Positions 44,906 to 53,568 of a stretch of 64,000 nucleotides of DNA are shown in pieces. Every line of letters begins with the position of its first letter. Positions within the stretch are counted from its first letter, which is position 1. The DNA lies in the NCBI RefSeq assembly GCF_014654895.1, contig NZ_BNBE01000004.1, positions 682,001 through 746,000 on the forward strand, in the 5' to 3' direction. Source of the DNA: Streptomyces filamentosus. GTDB taxonomy: Bacteria > Actinomycetota > Actinomycetes > Streptomycetales > Streptomycetaceae. The notes below the pieces were generated by a model that saw only the letters and a program-made list of their open reading frames with translations, was not told the DNA's origin and made no database searches. Made by a program: the position numbers and the translations under genes.

Positions 44906-45885
44906 GCGGCGGGGGCCGTGGCCTCCTGCCCGCGGCCGGTGGCCTGCCGCGGGACCGCGGGCCGCCGGAGGCCGGGCCGTCGGAGGCCGGGCCGCCGGAG
45001 GCCGGGCCGCCGCGTGGCGGTGGCCCGGGCCTGCCGCGGGGTGGTGAGCGGGGGCGTGGTGGGCTGCTGGACGGCTCGTTGGGCTGCCGCGGCCAGCAGT
45101 CTGCGGTCTGGATACTGGATCGCGGATATCGGATCCAGTATTCGGATTTCGGCGGTGAGGCGGGGCACCCGCACGACCCGCCACAGCGACGCGCCGAGCG
45201 GGTCCTCCCCCACGTACGCCGCCGCCCCCGTGGGCCGGTAGTCGATCCGTACCGGTCGGACATCGGATCCGGTGTCCACGGCCGCCTGGAAGAAGGCCGG
45301 GCGGAACCGCCCGCCGGCCCGGCCGCACCAGGTGGAGCCCTCCGGGAAGACGGTCACCCGGCCGCCGGCCGCGAGCGCCCCCGCGGCCTCGCGCACGGTG
45401 CCGGGCAGCCGGCGCAGGCCGTCGCGGTCGAGGAAGAGGGTGCCGCCGTGGGCCGCGAGCGCGCCGAGCACGGGCCAGCCGCGCACCTCCCGCTTGGCGA
45501 CCATCCGGCCGGGCAGGACGGCGGCGACCACGGGGATGTCGAGCCAGGAGACGTGGTTGGCGACCACGAGCGCGGATCCGGCGCCGGGCGGGGCCCCGGT
45601 GACGGTCAGCCGGACGCCGAAGGCACGGACGACCGACCGCGCCCAGAGCCGTGCCAGCCGGAGCCTCCCGGCGGAGGGCAGCAGGGCGGCCGCCGGGAGG
45701 AGGGCCACCCCGAGGAGCACGGTCGCGAGCCCGGTCGCCAGGCGGGCGCAGGCCAGCGGCGCGGGCGCGGTCCGCCGGGCGGTCCGGCGGACGGCTTCCG
45801 CGTCCGGGTGGGCGGCGCAGCGGCGGCCCGGGACGCAGGGCGCCGTGGGGAGCCACGGCGAGGGGGCCGGGGCCGCGCCGTTCAC
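44800..45885 (-). CDS. olsA: 1-acyl-glycerol/lyso-lipid acyltransferase (OlsA/PlsC type)
   Basis: 361 residues as the open frame stands. One N-terminal membrane segment (LATVLLGVALLPAAALL), then the PlsC domain: NHVSWLDIP (catalytic HxxxxD), FLDRDGLRRLPGTVRE and FPEGSTWCGRAGGRFRP. Coupled to the OlsB-like gene by a GTGA overlap, it probably acylates lyso-ornithine lipid. The end is odd: after VVRVPRLTA the protein has a hairpin-encoded insert EIRILDPISAIQYPD, then three GLRRP repeats, and continues 106 nt into antisense egtD. The true functional end may be earlier. Confidence 0.85.
   Translation of the reverse strand: MNGAAPAPSPWLPTAPCVPGRRCAAHPDAEAVRRTARRTAPAPLACARLATGLATVLLGVALLPAAALLPSAGRLRLARLWARSVVRAFGVRLTVTGAPPGAGSALVVANHVSWLDIPVVAAVLPGRMVAKREVRGWPVLGALAAHGGTLFLDRDGLRRLPGTVREAAGALAAGGRVTVFPEGSTWCGRAGGRFRPAFFQAAVDTGSDVRPVRIDYRPTGAAAYVGEDPLGASLWRVVRVPRLTAEIRILDPISAIQYPDRRLLAAAAQRAVQQPTTPPLTTPRQARATATRRPGLRRPGLRRPGLRRPAVPRQATGRGQEATAPAAYRAVASDSANRPSSSVHHRTSSNPASASSARTPS
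44959..45013. repeat. 15-bp tandem repeat in the olsA 3' part
   Basis: GGGCCGCCGGAGGCC (44959-44973), GGGCCGTCGGAGGCC (44974-44988) and GGGCCGCCGGAGGCC (44989-45003), plus a partial copy. Encodes GLRRP repeats on the minus strand. Confidence 0.9.
45112..45141. repeat. GGATCC-family hairpin inside olsA
   Basis: ATACTGGATC and GATCCAGTAT are perfect 10-bp arms around a 10-nt loop (GCGGATATCG). The surrounding 45105-45150 is AT-rich and built of GGATnnnn units like the array at 25403-25615. Being in frame, it adds about 15 residues to OlsA. Confidence 0.85.
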
Positions 45886-46742
45886 GCGGCCGGGACGAGC
45901 GAGAGGAAGTGGCGCAGGTAGCGCGGGTCGGTCCGGCGCAGGGAGAGCAGGACGTAGAGGTCGGCGACGCCGAAGTCGGGGTCGTGGGCGGGGGCCCCGC
46001 AGACCTGGGCGCCGAGCCGGATGTAGCCGCGGAGCAGGGCGGGCAGGGGGGTGCGGCCCTCGGGGCGGGGGACGCCGTCGGAGTTCCACAGCCGGTGCGG
46101 GGTGACCCAGTGCTCCTCGGGGGCGAGGTGCTTCGCCTTGACGGTGTCCCAGGTGGCGGCGGCGAGCGCGCCTCCGTCGGCGAGCGGGATCGAGCAGCAG
46201 CCGGCCAGCCACTCGTGGCCGGTGCGGGTCATGTAGCGGGCGAGCCCGGCCCAGATGAGGGCGATGACGGCGCCGTTGCGGTGGGCGGGGTGGACGCAGG
46301 AGCGGCCGACCTCGACGAGGTCGTGGCGGAGGGGGGCGAGCCGGGTGAGGTCGAACTCGGTCTCGGAGTAGAGGCGGCCCGCGGCGGCGGCCCGGTCGGG
46401 CGGCAGGATCCGGTAGGTGCCGACGACCTCGCCGGTGGTCTCCTCGCGGACCAGGAGGTGGTCGCAGTGCTCGTCGAAGGCGTCGGTGTCGAGGCCCGGC
46501 TCGGGGCCGTCGAGGCGGGCACCCATCTCGCCGGCGAAGACCAGGTGGCGCAGGCGCTGGGCGGCGCGGACGTCGTCCCGGTCGCGGGCGAGGCCCACGA
46601 GGTAGCGGGGGGCGGGCTGTGGGCCGCCGGCCGGGCCGGGCTGCGCGGGGAGCGCGGGCAGCGCGACGGCGGGCTGGATGCCGGCCGGCACGGGGACGGC
46701 GGGGGCGGTGGCGTCGGCGAGCGCGTGCGAGGGGGCGGGCAT
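45882..46742 (-). CDS. olsB: ornithine N(alpha)-acyltransferase (OlsB-like GNAT)
   Basis: 286 residues. Hemolysin-like/acyl-homoserine-lactone-synthase-like GNAT: YLVGLARDRDDVRAAQRLRH, FDEHCDHLLVREETTGEVVG, and the conserved EVGRSCVHPAHRNGAVIALI. Transfers a 3-hydroxyacyl chain from ACP to ornithine; the adjacent olsA product adds the second chain, giving ornithine lipid, a phosphate-free membrane lipid known in Streptomyces. ATG at 46742 follows GGAGGAG; the in-frame ATG at 46841 is unsupported. About 45 N-terminal residues are Pro/Ala-rich. Confidence 0.85.
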   Translation of the reverse strand: MPAPSHALADATAPAVPVPAGIQPAVALPALPAQPGPAGGPQPAPRYLVGLARDRDDVRAAQRLRHLVFAGEMGARLDGPEPGLDTDAFDEHCDHLLVREETTGEVVGTYRILPPDRAAAAGRLYSETEFDLTRLAPLRHDLVEVGRSCVHPAHRNGAVIALIWAGLARYMTRTGHEWLAGCCSIPLADGGALAAATWDTVKAKHLAPEEHWVTPHRLWNSDGVPRPEGRTPLPALLRGYIRLGAQVCGAPAHDPDFGVADLYVLLSLRRTDPRYLRHFLSLVPAA

Positions 46743-46926
46743 GGCGGTCTCCTCCGGCGTGCGGCGGGTGAGGTTCGGTGCCGGTCCGCGAGCGGTGCGG
46801 GCCGGCCCCTCGTTTCTTCCGCCGCCGGCTGGATTCGACATGACCGGCCGGGGGATCGCGGGTGTGGGAAGGCTGAATGCTCCGCGGCGCCCCGCCCCGG
46901 GGCGCCCGCGGAGGTGGTCCCGGGAC

Positions 46927-48183
46927 CTACTCGGACAGGGTGTCGGTGATGGCCGCCGAGGCCGTGCGGGCCGCCTTCGCGGCGTCCTTGCCCTCCAGGA
47001 CGGCGGTCATGAAGGGCTTGATGGGGTTGTCGGCCTCGACGTCGGCCCACTGGGGGGAGTTCGGGGTGGCCCGGCCGTTGGCGGCGCCTGCGGCCATGGC
47101 TGCGGTGGCCTCCTGGCCGGAGACGACGGAGGCGAGGCTCTTCTTGTTGGGCACGTAGCCCATGGCCCGGGCGAGTTCCGTCTGCCACTTCTCGCCGGCG
47201 AGCGCCTTGGCGACGTCGAGGGCGGCGCCGCGGTCGGGGGCGTTCTCCGGGATGATCAGGTCGGAGCCGCCGGTGAAGACCGCGCAGGGGGTGCCGGCCT
47301 TCTTGCCGGGGATGGTGAAGTAGCCCAGCTTGTCCTTGAGGTCGGGGTTGGCCTTGAGGACGGCGGCGACCGCGCTGGGGGTGGCGACGATCTGGGCGAC
47401 GTCGCCCCGGGCGAAGACCTCGGCCTGCGGCGGGTTCTGCTCGTCGGCGTTCTTCGGGCCGGAGCCGAGGGACTGGAGGTCCTTGTAGAACTGCATGCCG
47501 CGCAGGGCGGCGGGACTGTCGAGGGCGCCGGTCCACTGGCCGCCCTTGTCGACGGCGAGTTCGCCGCCCTCGTCCCAGATGAAGCCGGCGAGGGTGTACC
47601 AGTCCTGGCCGGCCAGGTAGATGCCCTGGGAGCCCTGCCGGTTGAGCTTCTCGGTGGCCTCCAGCCACTCGGCGCGGGTGGCGGGCGGACCCTCGACGCC
47701 GGCCTGGGCGAAGAGGTCCTTGTTGTAGATGACGATGCGGTTGGCGGCGTACCAGGGGATGCCGTACTGGGAGCCGCCGATGCTGCCGGGCTCGGCGAGA
47801 CCGGGCAGCCAGTCCTCGCTGCCGAGGTCGCGGACGGACTCCAGGGTGAGGTCGAAGAGCTTGTCGGTGTCGGCGTACTGGGCGACCTGGGTGTTGCCGA
47901 CCTCGATGAGGTCGGGGCCGCCGCCGCCCTGGATGGCCTCGGTGACCTTCTTGCCGATGCCGGTCCAGTCCTGGATGGTGACGTTGAGCTCGACGTCGTC
48001 GTGCTCGTTCTCGTACGCCTCGGTGAAGCGGTTGAGGAAGTCCTCGCTGACGCTGTCCCGCATGAGCCACATGTCGACCGTGCGGGTCTGGCCTCCGCCC
48101 GGCAGCAGTCCGCATCCCGCCAGGGCGAGTGCGGCGGCCGCGGCCAGCGGACATGCGAGATGGCGGTTCTTCACGGAGGTCAC
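46927..48183 (-). CDS. orphan sugar ABC transporter substrate-binding lipoprotein
   Basis: 418 residues. Lipoprotein signal with lipobox ALAGC, then a family 1 extracellular solute-binding fold: FTEAYENEHDDVELNVTIQD, GGGGPDLIEVGNTQVAQYAD, GIPWYAANRIVIYNKDLFAQ, and VFTGGSDLIIPENAPDRG. Captures an oligosaccharide outside the cell for an ABC importer. No permease or ATPase gene is in the window, as with DasA-like lipoproteins that share an ATPase such as MsiK. GTG at 48183 or the in-frame GTG at 48174 is the start. The promoter region holds a dre-like site and a second dyad. Confidence 0.9.
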   Translation of the reverse strand: MTSVKNRHLACPLAAAAALALAGCGLLPGGGQTRTVDMWLMRDSVSEDFLNRFTEAYENEHDDVELNVTIQDWTGIGKKVTEAIQGGGGPDLIEVGNTQVAQYADTDKLFDLTLESVRDLGSEDWLPGLAEPGSIGGSQYGIPWYAANRIVIYNKDLFAQAGVEGPPATRAEWLEATEKLNRQGSQGIYLAGQDWYTLAGFIWDEGGELAVDKGGQWTGALDSPAALRGMQFYKDLQSLGSGPKNADEQNPPQAEVFARGDVAQIVATPSAVAAVLKANPDLKDKLGYFTIPGKKAGTPCAVFTGGSDLIIPENAPDRGAALDVAKALAGEKWQTELARAMGYVPNKKSLASVVSGQEATAAMAAGAANGRATPNSPQWADVEADNPIKPFMTAVLEGKDAAKAARTASAAITDTLSE

Positions 48184-48276
48184 CTTCGGTTCAGCACACG
48201 GCGGTGTGACATGGGGGGCTGACCCGACGTGGGGGGACCGAACGGGTTGTTCGCGCGGGTATGTGGCACTGGATTC

Positions 48277-48312
48277 TGGTCTGGACCAACGAAGTGGTCA
48301 AGTCCTTGACCA
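48277..48312. promoter_or_regulatory. dre-like site plus second palindrome
   Basis: TGGTCTGGACCA (48277-48288) differs by one base from the DasR dre core. TGGTCAAG-TC-CTTGACCA (48295-48312) is a perfect dyad 7 bp further on. They lie 94-129 bp upstream of the solute-binding protein gene and could also act on the dodecin gene at 48464. Confidence 0.6.
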
Positions 48313-48463
48313 TCTCGTTCCCGGAGCGGGCGGACAATCGGCACCGTTACCCACGGGTACGGGCGAAGGGGGCGGGACCGGCCGCCGCCGTGTCGCGCCG
48401 GGCCCCGCCCTGGGGCACGGTGGAGGGAACCCCATCGAGGGCACCGAGAGGAGTCCGGCCCCC

Positions 48464-48679
48464 ATGTCGAACCACACCTATCGCGTCACCGAGATCGTCG
48501 GAACGTCCACCGAGGGCGTCGACCAGGCCATCCGCAACGGCATCGACCGTGCCTCGCAGACGCTCCGCGGCCTCGACTGGTTCGAGGTCACCCAGGTGCG
48601 CGGCCACCTGGTCGACGGACGGATCGAGCACTACCAGGTCGGCCTGAAGGTCGGCTTCCGGCTGGACGAAGAGGCCTGA
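48464..48679 (+). CDS. dodecin family flavin-binding protein
   Basis: 71 residues, essentially complete family length: SNHTYRVTEIVGTSTEGVDQ, then IDRASQTLRGLDWFEVTQVR with the flavin-stacking Trp, and EHYQVGLKVGFRLDEE. Dodecins assemble as hollow dodecamers that store riboflavin, FMN or CoA. The ATG is preceded by GAGAGGAG at a slightly long spacing. Divergent from the solute-binding lipoprotein gene. Confidence 0.92.
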   Translation: MSNHTYRVTEIVGTSTEGVDQAIRNGIDRASQTLRGLDWFEVTQVRGHLVDGRIEHYQVGLKVGFRLDEEA

Positions 48680-48721
48680 CCCCGCGGCGGGACCCGACCC
48701 GCGCGGGCGGCTCCGCGCGGA

Positions 48722-49210
48722 TCAGGTCCGGCCCTCGCGCTCCTGGGCCTCCCTCAGCTCCTCGGAGGGGGTCGCCCAGCGGGCGCGCACGACCGTGAAG
48801 CCGGCCTCCTCGGCGGCGTCGCAGACCAGCACGTCGTCGTCGACCAGCATCCGGACCTCCCGGTCGGCCCCGAGCCGCCGCAGGACCTCCAGCTTCGTCA
48901 CCCGCGCGGGCCGGAAGTCGCGGGGCCGCCGCATGTGGAGCGTCCCCTCGGGGAGCCCCTGTCCGGCCAGCCAGTCCAGGGTGTCCCGGCGGCAGCGCTC
49001 CGGGCGCCCCGTGAGGTAGACCACCTCGCACTCCCCCGCCGCCGACCGGCACAGCGCCACGCCCTCCTCCAGCGGCGGGTCGTCGGGGGCCGCCGCGAAG
49101 AAGCCCTCCCAGTCCCGGGGTCTGCGCTCCAGGAAGTGCTGCCGGTGGGCGGTCCCGGCGAGCGTGTTGTCGAGGTCGAAGACGGCCAGCGGCCGGAGGT
49201 CACCTGTCAC
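48722..49210 (-). CDS. HAD-superfamily phosphatase-like protein
   Basis: 162 residues. HAD motif I in PLAVFDLDNTLAGT (nucleophile Asp11 or 13), motif II VYLTGRPERCRRDTLDWL, a Lys in VTKLEVLRRLG, and motif III/IV VRMLVDDDVLVCDAA. Short with almost no cap, so a polynucleotide-kinase-phosphatase-like or small acid phosphatase role is possible. Divergent from the LLM gene over 70 bp. The dodecin gene ends 42 bp beyond its stop, convergent. Confidence 0.85.
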   Translation of the reverse strand: MTGDLRPLAVFDLDNTLAGTAHRQHFLERRPRDWEGFFAAAPDDPPLEEGVALCRSAAGECEVVYLTGRPERCRRDTLDWLAGQGLPEGTLHMRRPRDFRPARVTKLEVLRRLGADREVRMLVDDDVLVCDAAEEAGFTVVRARWATPSEELREAQEREGRT

Positions 49211-49280
49211 GCGGCCAGCCTAGGAGCCGCCACCGACAGGGCCGCGGGAAATGCCGGGGGCCCCAGGGCGTTGACCCCAC

Positions 49281-50363
49281 ATGAGCACTCCGTCCCCGGC
49301 CCTCCGCCTCTCGGTCCTCGACCGCTCCCGCATCCGCGAGGGCGAGGAACCCTCCCGGGCCCTGCGCGACACCGTCCGCCTCGCCCGGGAGGCGGAGGCG
49401 CTCGGCTACCACCGCTTCTGGGTCTCCGAGCACCACGGCGTGCCCGGAGTGGCCGGGTCCGCGCCGACGGTGCTCGCCGCCGCGGTCGCCGCCGCCACCT
49501 CCGCCATCCGCGTGGGGACCGGAGGGGTGATGCTGCCCAACCACCGGCCCCTGGTGGTGGCCGAACAGTTCGGCGTCCTGGAGTCGCTGTTCCCCGGCCG
49601 GATCGACATGGGCCTCGGCCGCTCGTCGGGCTTCACCGACGGGGTCCGGCGCGCCCTCGGCCAGGACCGGGCGACGGCCGCCGCCGAGGCCGGGGCGTTC
49701 CCGGCGCGGATCGAGGAGCTGCTCGGCTGGTTCACCGGGACCCAGACGTCCCACCCCGGGGTCCGGGCCCGGCCCGCCGAGGGGCTTCGGGTGCCGCCGT
49801 TCGTCCTGGCGACGGGCGAGGGCGCCCGGATCGCGGCGGAGGCCGGTCTGCCGCTGGTCGTCGGCGACCTGCGCCACCGCGAGCGGCTGGCCGCCGCCGT
49901 GGAGGCGTACCGCTCCGCCTTCCGGCCCTCCGGCTGGGCCCCGGAGCCGTACGTCGTCCTCGCCGGCACGGTCGTGGTCGCCCCGACCGACGCGGAGGCG
50001 CGGCGGCTGCTCGTGCCGGAGGCGTGGGCGCTGGCCCACTCCCGCACCCGGGGGGAGTTCCCGCCGCTCCTGCCGCCCGAGCGAGTGGAGGAACTGGTCA
50101 TGACGGAGCGCCAGCGCGGCCTCTACGAGGACGGCCTCACGGGCCACCTGTACGGCACCGGGGAGCGGGTGGCCGGGGAGCTGGCGCGCGTCGTGCGGGA
50201 GACCGGGGCGGACGAGGTCCTGGTGACGACGAGCACGTACGACCGGGAGGCGCTGCTCGGCTCGTACCGCGGGCTGGCGCGGGCGGTGGGACTCGTCCCC
50301 AGGAGCGGGGGCGGGGACGCGGGCGGGGTGTCGGAGTCCGTCGCCCCGGGCGGCGGCGGGTGA
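49281..50363 (+). CDS. LLM-class flavin-dependent oxidoreductase (MsnO8-like)
   Basis: 360 residues. Luciferase-like TIM barrel: LSVLDRSRIREGEEPSRALR, LGYHRFWVSEHHGVPGVAGS, GGVMLPNHRPLVVAEQFGVL and FPGRIDMGLGRSSG, the pattern of the MsnO8 subgroup. Uses reduced flavin to oxygenate an unknown compound. The last 25 residues are Gly-rich. No flavin reductase is adjacent. Followed 88 bp later by the second UvrA-like gene. Confidence 0.9.
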   Translation: MSTPSPALRLSVLDRSRIREGEEPSRALRDTVRLAREAEALGYHRFWVSEHHGVPGVAGSAPTVLAAAVAAATSAIRVGTGGVMLPNHRPLVVAEQFGVLESLFPGRIDMGLGRSSGFTDGVRRALGQDRATAAAEAGAFPARIEELLGWFTGTQTSHPGVRARPAEGLRVPPFVLATGEGARIAAEAGLPLVVGDLRHRERLAAAVEAYRSAFRPSGWAPEPYVVLAGTVVVAPTDAEARRLLVPEAWALAHSRTRGEFPPLLPPERVEELVMTERQRGLYEDGLTGHLYGTGERVAGELARVVRETGADEVLVTTSTYDREALLGSYRGLARAVGLVPRSGGGDAGGVSESVAPGGGG

Positions 50364-50439
50364 CGAAGCCCGTGCCCCTGGGGTGGCGATGAGCGGCGGA
50401 GCCCGTACCCCCCGAGGCGGCGGCAAAAGGGATATTGGA

Positions 50440-50445
50440 TAAAAT
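50440..50445 (+). promoter_or_regulatory. -10 box for a leaderless UvrA-like transcript
   Basis: TAAAAT lies 6 bp before the ATG at 50452 in an AT-rich patch (GATATTGGATAAAATC), and no ribosome-binding site is visible. If this is the -10 element, transcription starts at or next to the A of ATG. Confidence 0.55.
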
Positions 50446-50451
50446 CTCCGC

Positions 50452-52833
50452 ATGCAGGATCCGGTATCCGCCCTCGACCCCTTCGTCCGCGTCCGCGGCG
50501 CCCGCGAGCACAACCTCCGGGGCGTGGACGTCGACATCCCCCGGGACGCCCTCACCGTCTTCACCGGGGTCTCCGGATCCGGGAAGTCCTCCCTCGCCTT
50601 CGGGACCGTCTACGCGGAGGCCCAGCGGCGCTACTTCGAGTCCGTCGCGCCCTACGCCCGCCGGCTGATCCACCAGGTCGGCGCGCCGAAGGTCGCCGAG
50701 ATCACCGGACTGCCCCCGGCCGTCTCCCTCGAACAGCGCCGCGCGGCCCCGAGCGCCCGCTCCTCGGTCGGCACCGTCACGACCCTGTCGAACTCGCTGC
50801 GCATGCTCTACTCCCGCGCCGGCGCCTACCCGCCGGGGGCGCCCCGGCTCGACTCCGACGCCTTCTCCCCCAACACGGCGGCGGGCGCCTGCCCGTCCTG
50901 CCACGGACTCGGCCGGATCCACGAGACCAGCGAGGAACTCCTCGTCCCCGACCCCGGCCTGTCGATCCGTGAGGGCGCCGTCGCGTCCTGGCCCGGCGCC
51001 TGGCAGGGCAAGAACCTGCGGGACGTCCTCGACGCCCTCGGGTACGACGTCGACCGGCCGTGGCGCGAGCTGGATCCGAAGGACCGGGAGTGGATCCTCT
51101 TCACCGACGACCAGCCGGTGGTCACCGTGCACCCGGTCCGCGAGGCCGGCCGGATCCAGCGGCCGTACCAGGGCACGTACACCGGTGCGCGCCGGCTCGT
51201 GCTGCGGACCTTCTCCGAGTCGAAGAGCCCCGCCCTGCGGGCGAAGGCGGAACGCTTCCTCACCAGCGCCCCCTGCCCGGTCTGCGGCGGGAGCCGGCTG
51301 CGGCCCGAGGCGCTGGCCGTCACCTTCTCGGGCCGGACCATCGCCGAACTGGCCGCGCTGCCGCTGACGTCCCTGGCCGGGGTGCTGGCCCCGGCCGCCG
51401 TGCCCGGCGGCCCGGAGACCGCCCGGGTGCTCGCCGAGGACCTGCTCGCCCGGATCGCGACCGTCACCGAACTCGGCCTCGGCTACCTCAGCCTGGACCG
51501 CACCACCCCCACCCTCTCCAGCGGGGAGCTCCAGCGGCTGCGGCTCGCCACCCAACTCCGCTCCGGCCTCTTCGGCGTCGTGTACGTGCTCGACGAACCG
51601 TCCGCCGGTCTCCACCCGGCCGACACCGAGGCCCTGCTGGTGGTCCTCGACCGGCTGAAGGCGGCGGGCAACACGGTCTTCGTCGTCGAGCACCACCTCG
51701 ACGTCGTCCGGCACGCCGACTGGCTCGTGGACGTCGGCCCGCTCGCCGGGGAGCACGGCGGCCGGGTCCTGCACAGCGGACCGCCCGAACTCCTCGCCCA
51801 GGTCGAGGAGTCGGCCACCCGCCGCTTCCTCTTCGACCCGCCGCCCGTGCCCGAGCGGCCCGCCCTCGCCCCGGACCGGTGGCTGCGCACCGGGCCCGTC
51901 ACCCGGCACAACCTCCGGGGCGTCGAAGCATCCTTCCCCCGGGGCGCGTTCACCGCCGTCACCGGCGTCTCCGGCTCCGGCAAGTCCACCCTCGTCGGCG
52001 CGCTCACCGAGCGGGAGGCGGACGGGGGACGGACGGTGACGGTGGATCAGAAGCCGATCGGCCGCACCCCGCGCTCCAACCTCGCCACCTACACCGGCCT
52101 GTTCGACGTGGTGCGCAGGCTCTTCGCGGAGACCGGGGAGGCGCGGGCGCGCGGCTACAAGGTGGGACGGTTCTCCTTCAACGTGCCCGGGGGCCGCTGC
52201 GAGACCTGCCAGGGCGAGGGGTTCGTCTCGGTGGAGCTGCTGTTCCTGCCGAGCACGTACGCGCCCTGCCCCGACTGCCACGGCGCCCGCTACAACCCGG
52301 AGACCCTCCAGGTGCGGCTGCGGGGCCTGACCATCTCCGAAGTCCTCGACCTGACCGTGGAGTCGGCGGCGGGGTTCTTCGCGGACGTCCCGGCCGCGGC
52401 CCGCAGCCTGACCACCCTCCTCGACGTCGGCCTCGGCTACCTGCGGCTCGGCCAGCCCGCCACCGAGCTGTCCGGCGGCGAGGCCCAGCGGATCAAACTC
52501 GCCTCCGAACTCCAGCGGCCGCGCCGCGCCCACACCCTGTACGTCCTCGACGAGCCGACCACCGGACTGCACCCGGCCGACGCCGAGGTGCTGGTGCGCC
52601 AGCTGCGGAGCCTGGTGGACGGCGGCCACACCGTGGTCGTCGTCGAGCACGACATGGACGTGGCCGCCGGGGCCGACTGGGTGATCGACCTCGGCCCCGG
52701 CGGCGGCGAGAACGGCGGCCGGATCGTCGCCGAGGGCCCTCCGGGCCGGGTGGCACGGGCGGCGGAGAGCCGCACGGCACCGTATCTGGCGAGGGCCCTG
52801 GGCCTGACGGCCGAACCGGGGCCGGGCGGCTGA
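50452..52833 (+). CDS. UvrA-like ABC ATPase, second paralogue
   Basis: 793 residues, again shorter than housekeeping UvrA. Two ABC heads: Walker A GVSGSGKSSL (about 41-50) and GVSGSGKSTL in the second half, signature LSSGELQRLR (first) and LSGGEAQRIK (second), Walker B VLDEPSAGLH and VLDEPTTGLH. Zinc modules CPSCHGLGR/CPVCGGSR and CETCQGEGF/CPDCHGAR. The first signature has Ser-Ser-Gly instead of Ser-Gly-Gly. Probably a DNA-damage or drug-tolerance factor. Only moderately similar to the paralogue at 7671-10061, so an old duplication or separate acquisition. The transcript may be leaderless. Confidence 0.9.
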   Translation: MQDPVSALDPFVRVRGAREHNLRGVDVDIPRDALTVFTGVSGSGKSSLAFGTVYAEAQRRYFESVAPYARRLIHQVGAPKVAEITGLPPAVSLEQRRAAPSARSSVGTVTTLSNSLRMLYSRAGAYPPGAPRLDSDAFSPNTAAGACPSCHGLGRIHETSEELLVPDPGLSIREGAVASWPGAWQGKNLRDVLDALGYDVDRPWRELDPKDREWILFTDDQPVVTVHPVREAGRIQRPYQGTYTGARRLVLRTFSESKSPALRAKAERFLTSAPCPVCGGSRLRPEALAVTFSGRTIAELAALPLTSLAGVLAPAAVPGGPETARVLAEDLLARIATVTELGLGYLSLDRTTPTLSSGELQRLRLATQLRSGLFGVVYVLDEPSAGLHPADTEALLVVLDRLKAAGNTVFVVEHHLDVVRHADWLVDVGPLAGEHGGRVLHSGPPELLAQVEESATRRFLFDPPPVPERPALAPDRWLRTGPVTRHNLRGVEASFPRGAFTAVTGVSGSGKSTLVGALTEREADGGRTVTVDQKPIGRTPRSNLATYTGLFDVVRRLFAETGEARARGYKVGRFSFNVPGGRCETCQGEGFVSVELLFLPSTYAPCPDCHGARYNPETLQVRLRGLTISEVLDLTVESAAGFFADVPAAARSLTTLLDVGLGYLRLGQPATELSGGEAQRIKLASELQRPRRAHTLYVLDEPTTGLHPADAEVLVRQLRSLVDGGHTVVVVEHDMDVAAGADWVIDLGPGGGENGGRIVAEGPPGRVARAAESRTAPYLARALGLTAEPGPGG

Positions 52834-52867
52834 GAACCCGGTGCCGCCCGGTCCGGTGCGAAAGGCC

Positions 52868-53548
52868 CTAGCTGCTCCGCCCCGTGGTGGAGCCGAAGCC
52901 GAGCCAGGTGTGGCGGTTGTTCCACCAGCACCAGCCGACCTTGGGCGCGCCCTTGCGTTCCTTGCCGTCGCGTCCGGTGCCGTTGCTGATCCAGATGGCC
53001 GGGGTGCGGGCGTCGAAGGTGCCGCCGGGCTTGGGCAGGCGGGAGGCGATGGTCATGAAGCACTTGTTGCGCTCCAGGACCTCGGGGCGCTGGAGCAGCC
53101 AGTGGATGCCCTCGGTGAGGAGGAGCGGGGTGCGTCCGGCGGCGGTGAGGGCGGGCAGGGCCTCCTCGGGGGACCAGTTGCCCAGGTGGTCGCCCCGGTC
53201 GGGGGCGTGGAGCAGGTAGAAGGGGCCTTCGGGGAGTTCGACGCCCTGCGGGGCGAAGGCGTCCACGTCCTCCATGTCGACCACGACGAAGCCGGGCTTG
53301 CCCGCGAGGCTGAGCAGCGGGGCGAGGGCCGAGGCGGGGGCGGCGTCGGGGTGGACGGCGAGCAGGGAGCCGGCGGGTGCGCCGGGGGCGGCCTTCTCGG
53401 CGAAGGCGCGCAGTTCGCCGGCGTCGATGCCGGTGAGGGCGGGGACGCCGAGGGCGATCAGCCGCTCGGCCTGGTCGGTCAGCGGAGGCAGCGGGAACGG
53501 GGCGGGGTCGGTGGCGGCGGACGGCGTGCTGGTGGGCGCGTCGGGCAA
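52868..53548 (-). CDS. DUF5701 family protein
   Basis: 226 residues from a TTG start with GAGGAG 4 nt upstream; the open frame continues further but crosses the sdhB terminator. PPLTDQAERLIALGVPALTG near the start, GFVVVDMEDVDAFAPQGVEL, YLLHAPDRGDHLGNWSPEEA, and a C-terminal segment PAIWISNGTGRDGKERKGAP before VGWCWWNNRHTWLGFGS. I recall this architecture as DUF5701, an actinobacterial protein of unknown function. Soluble, no known motif. Confidence 0.75.
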   Translation of the reverse strand: MPDAPTSTPSAATDPAPFPLPPLTDQAERLIALGVPALTGIDAGELRAFAEKAAPGAPAGSLLAVHPDAAPASALAPLLSLAGKPGFVVVDMEDVDAFAPQGVELPEGPFYLLHAPDRGDHLGNWSPEEALPALTAAGRTPLLLTEGIHWLLQRPEVLERNKCFMTIASRLPKPGGTFDARTPAIWISNGTGRDGKERKGAPKVGWCWWNNRHTWLGFGSTTGRSS

Positions 53549-53568
53549 GGCTCTCCTCGGTCGGGTCT

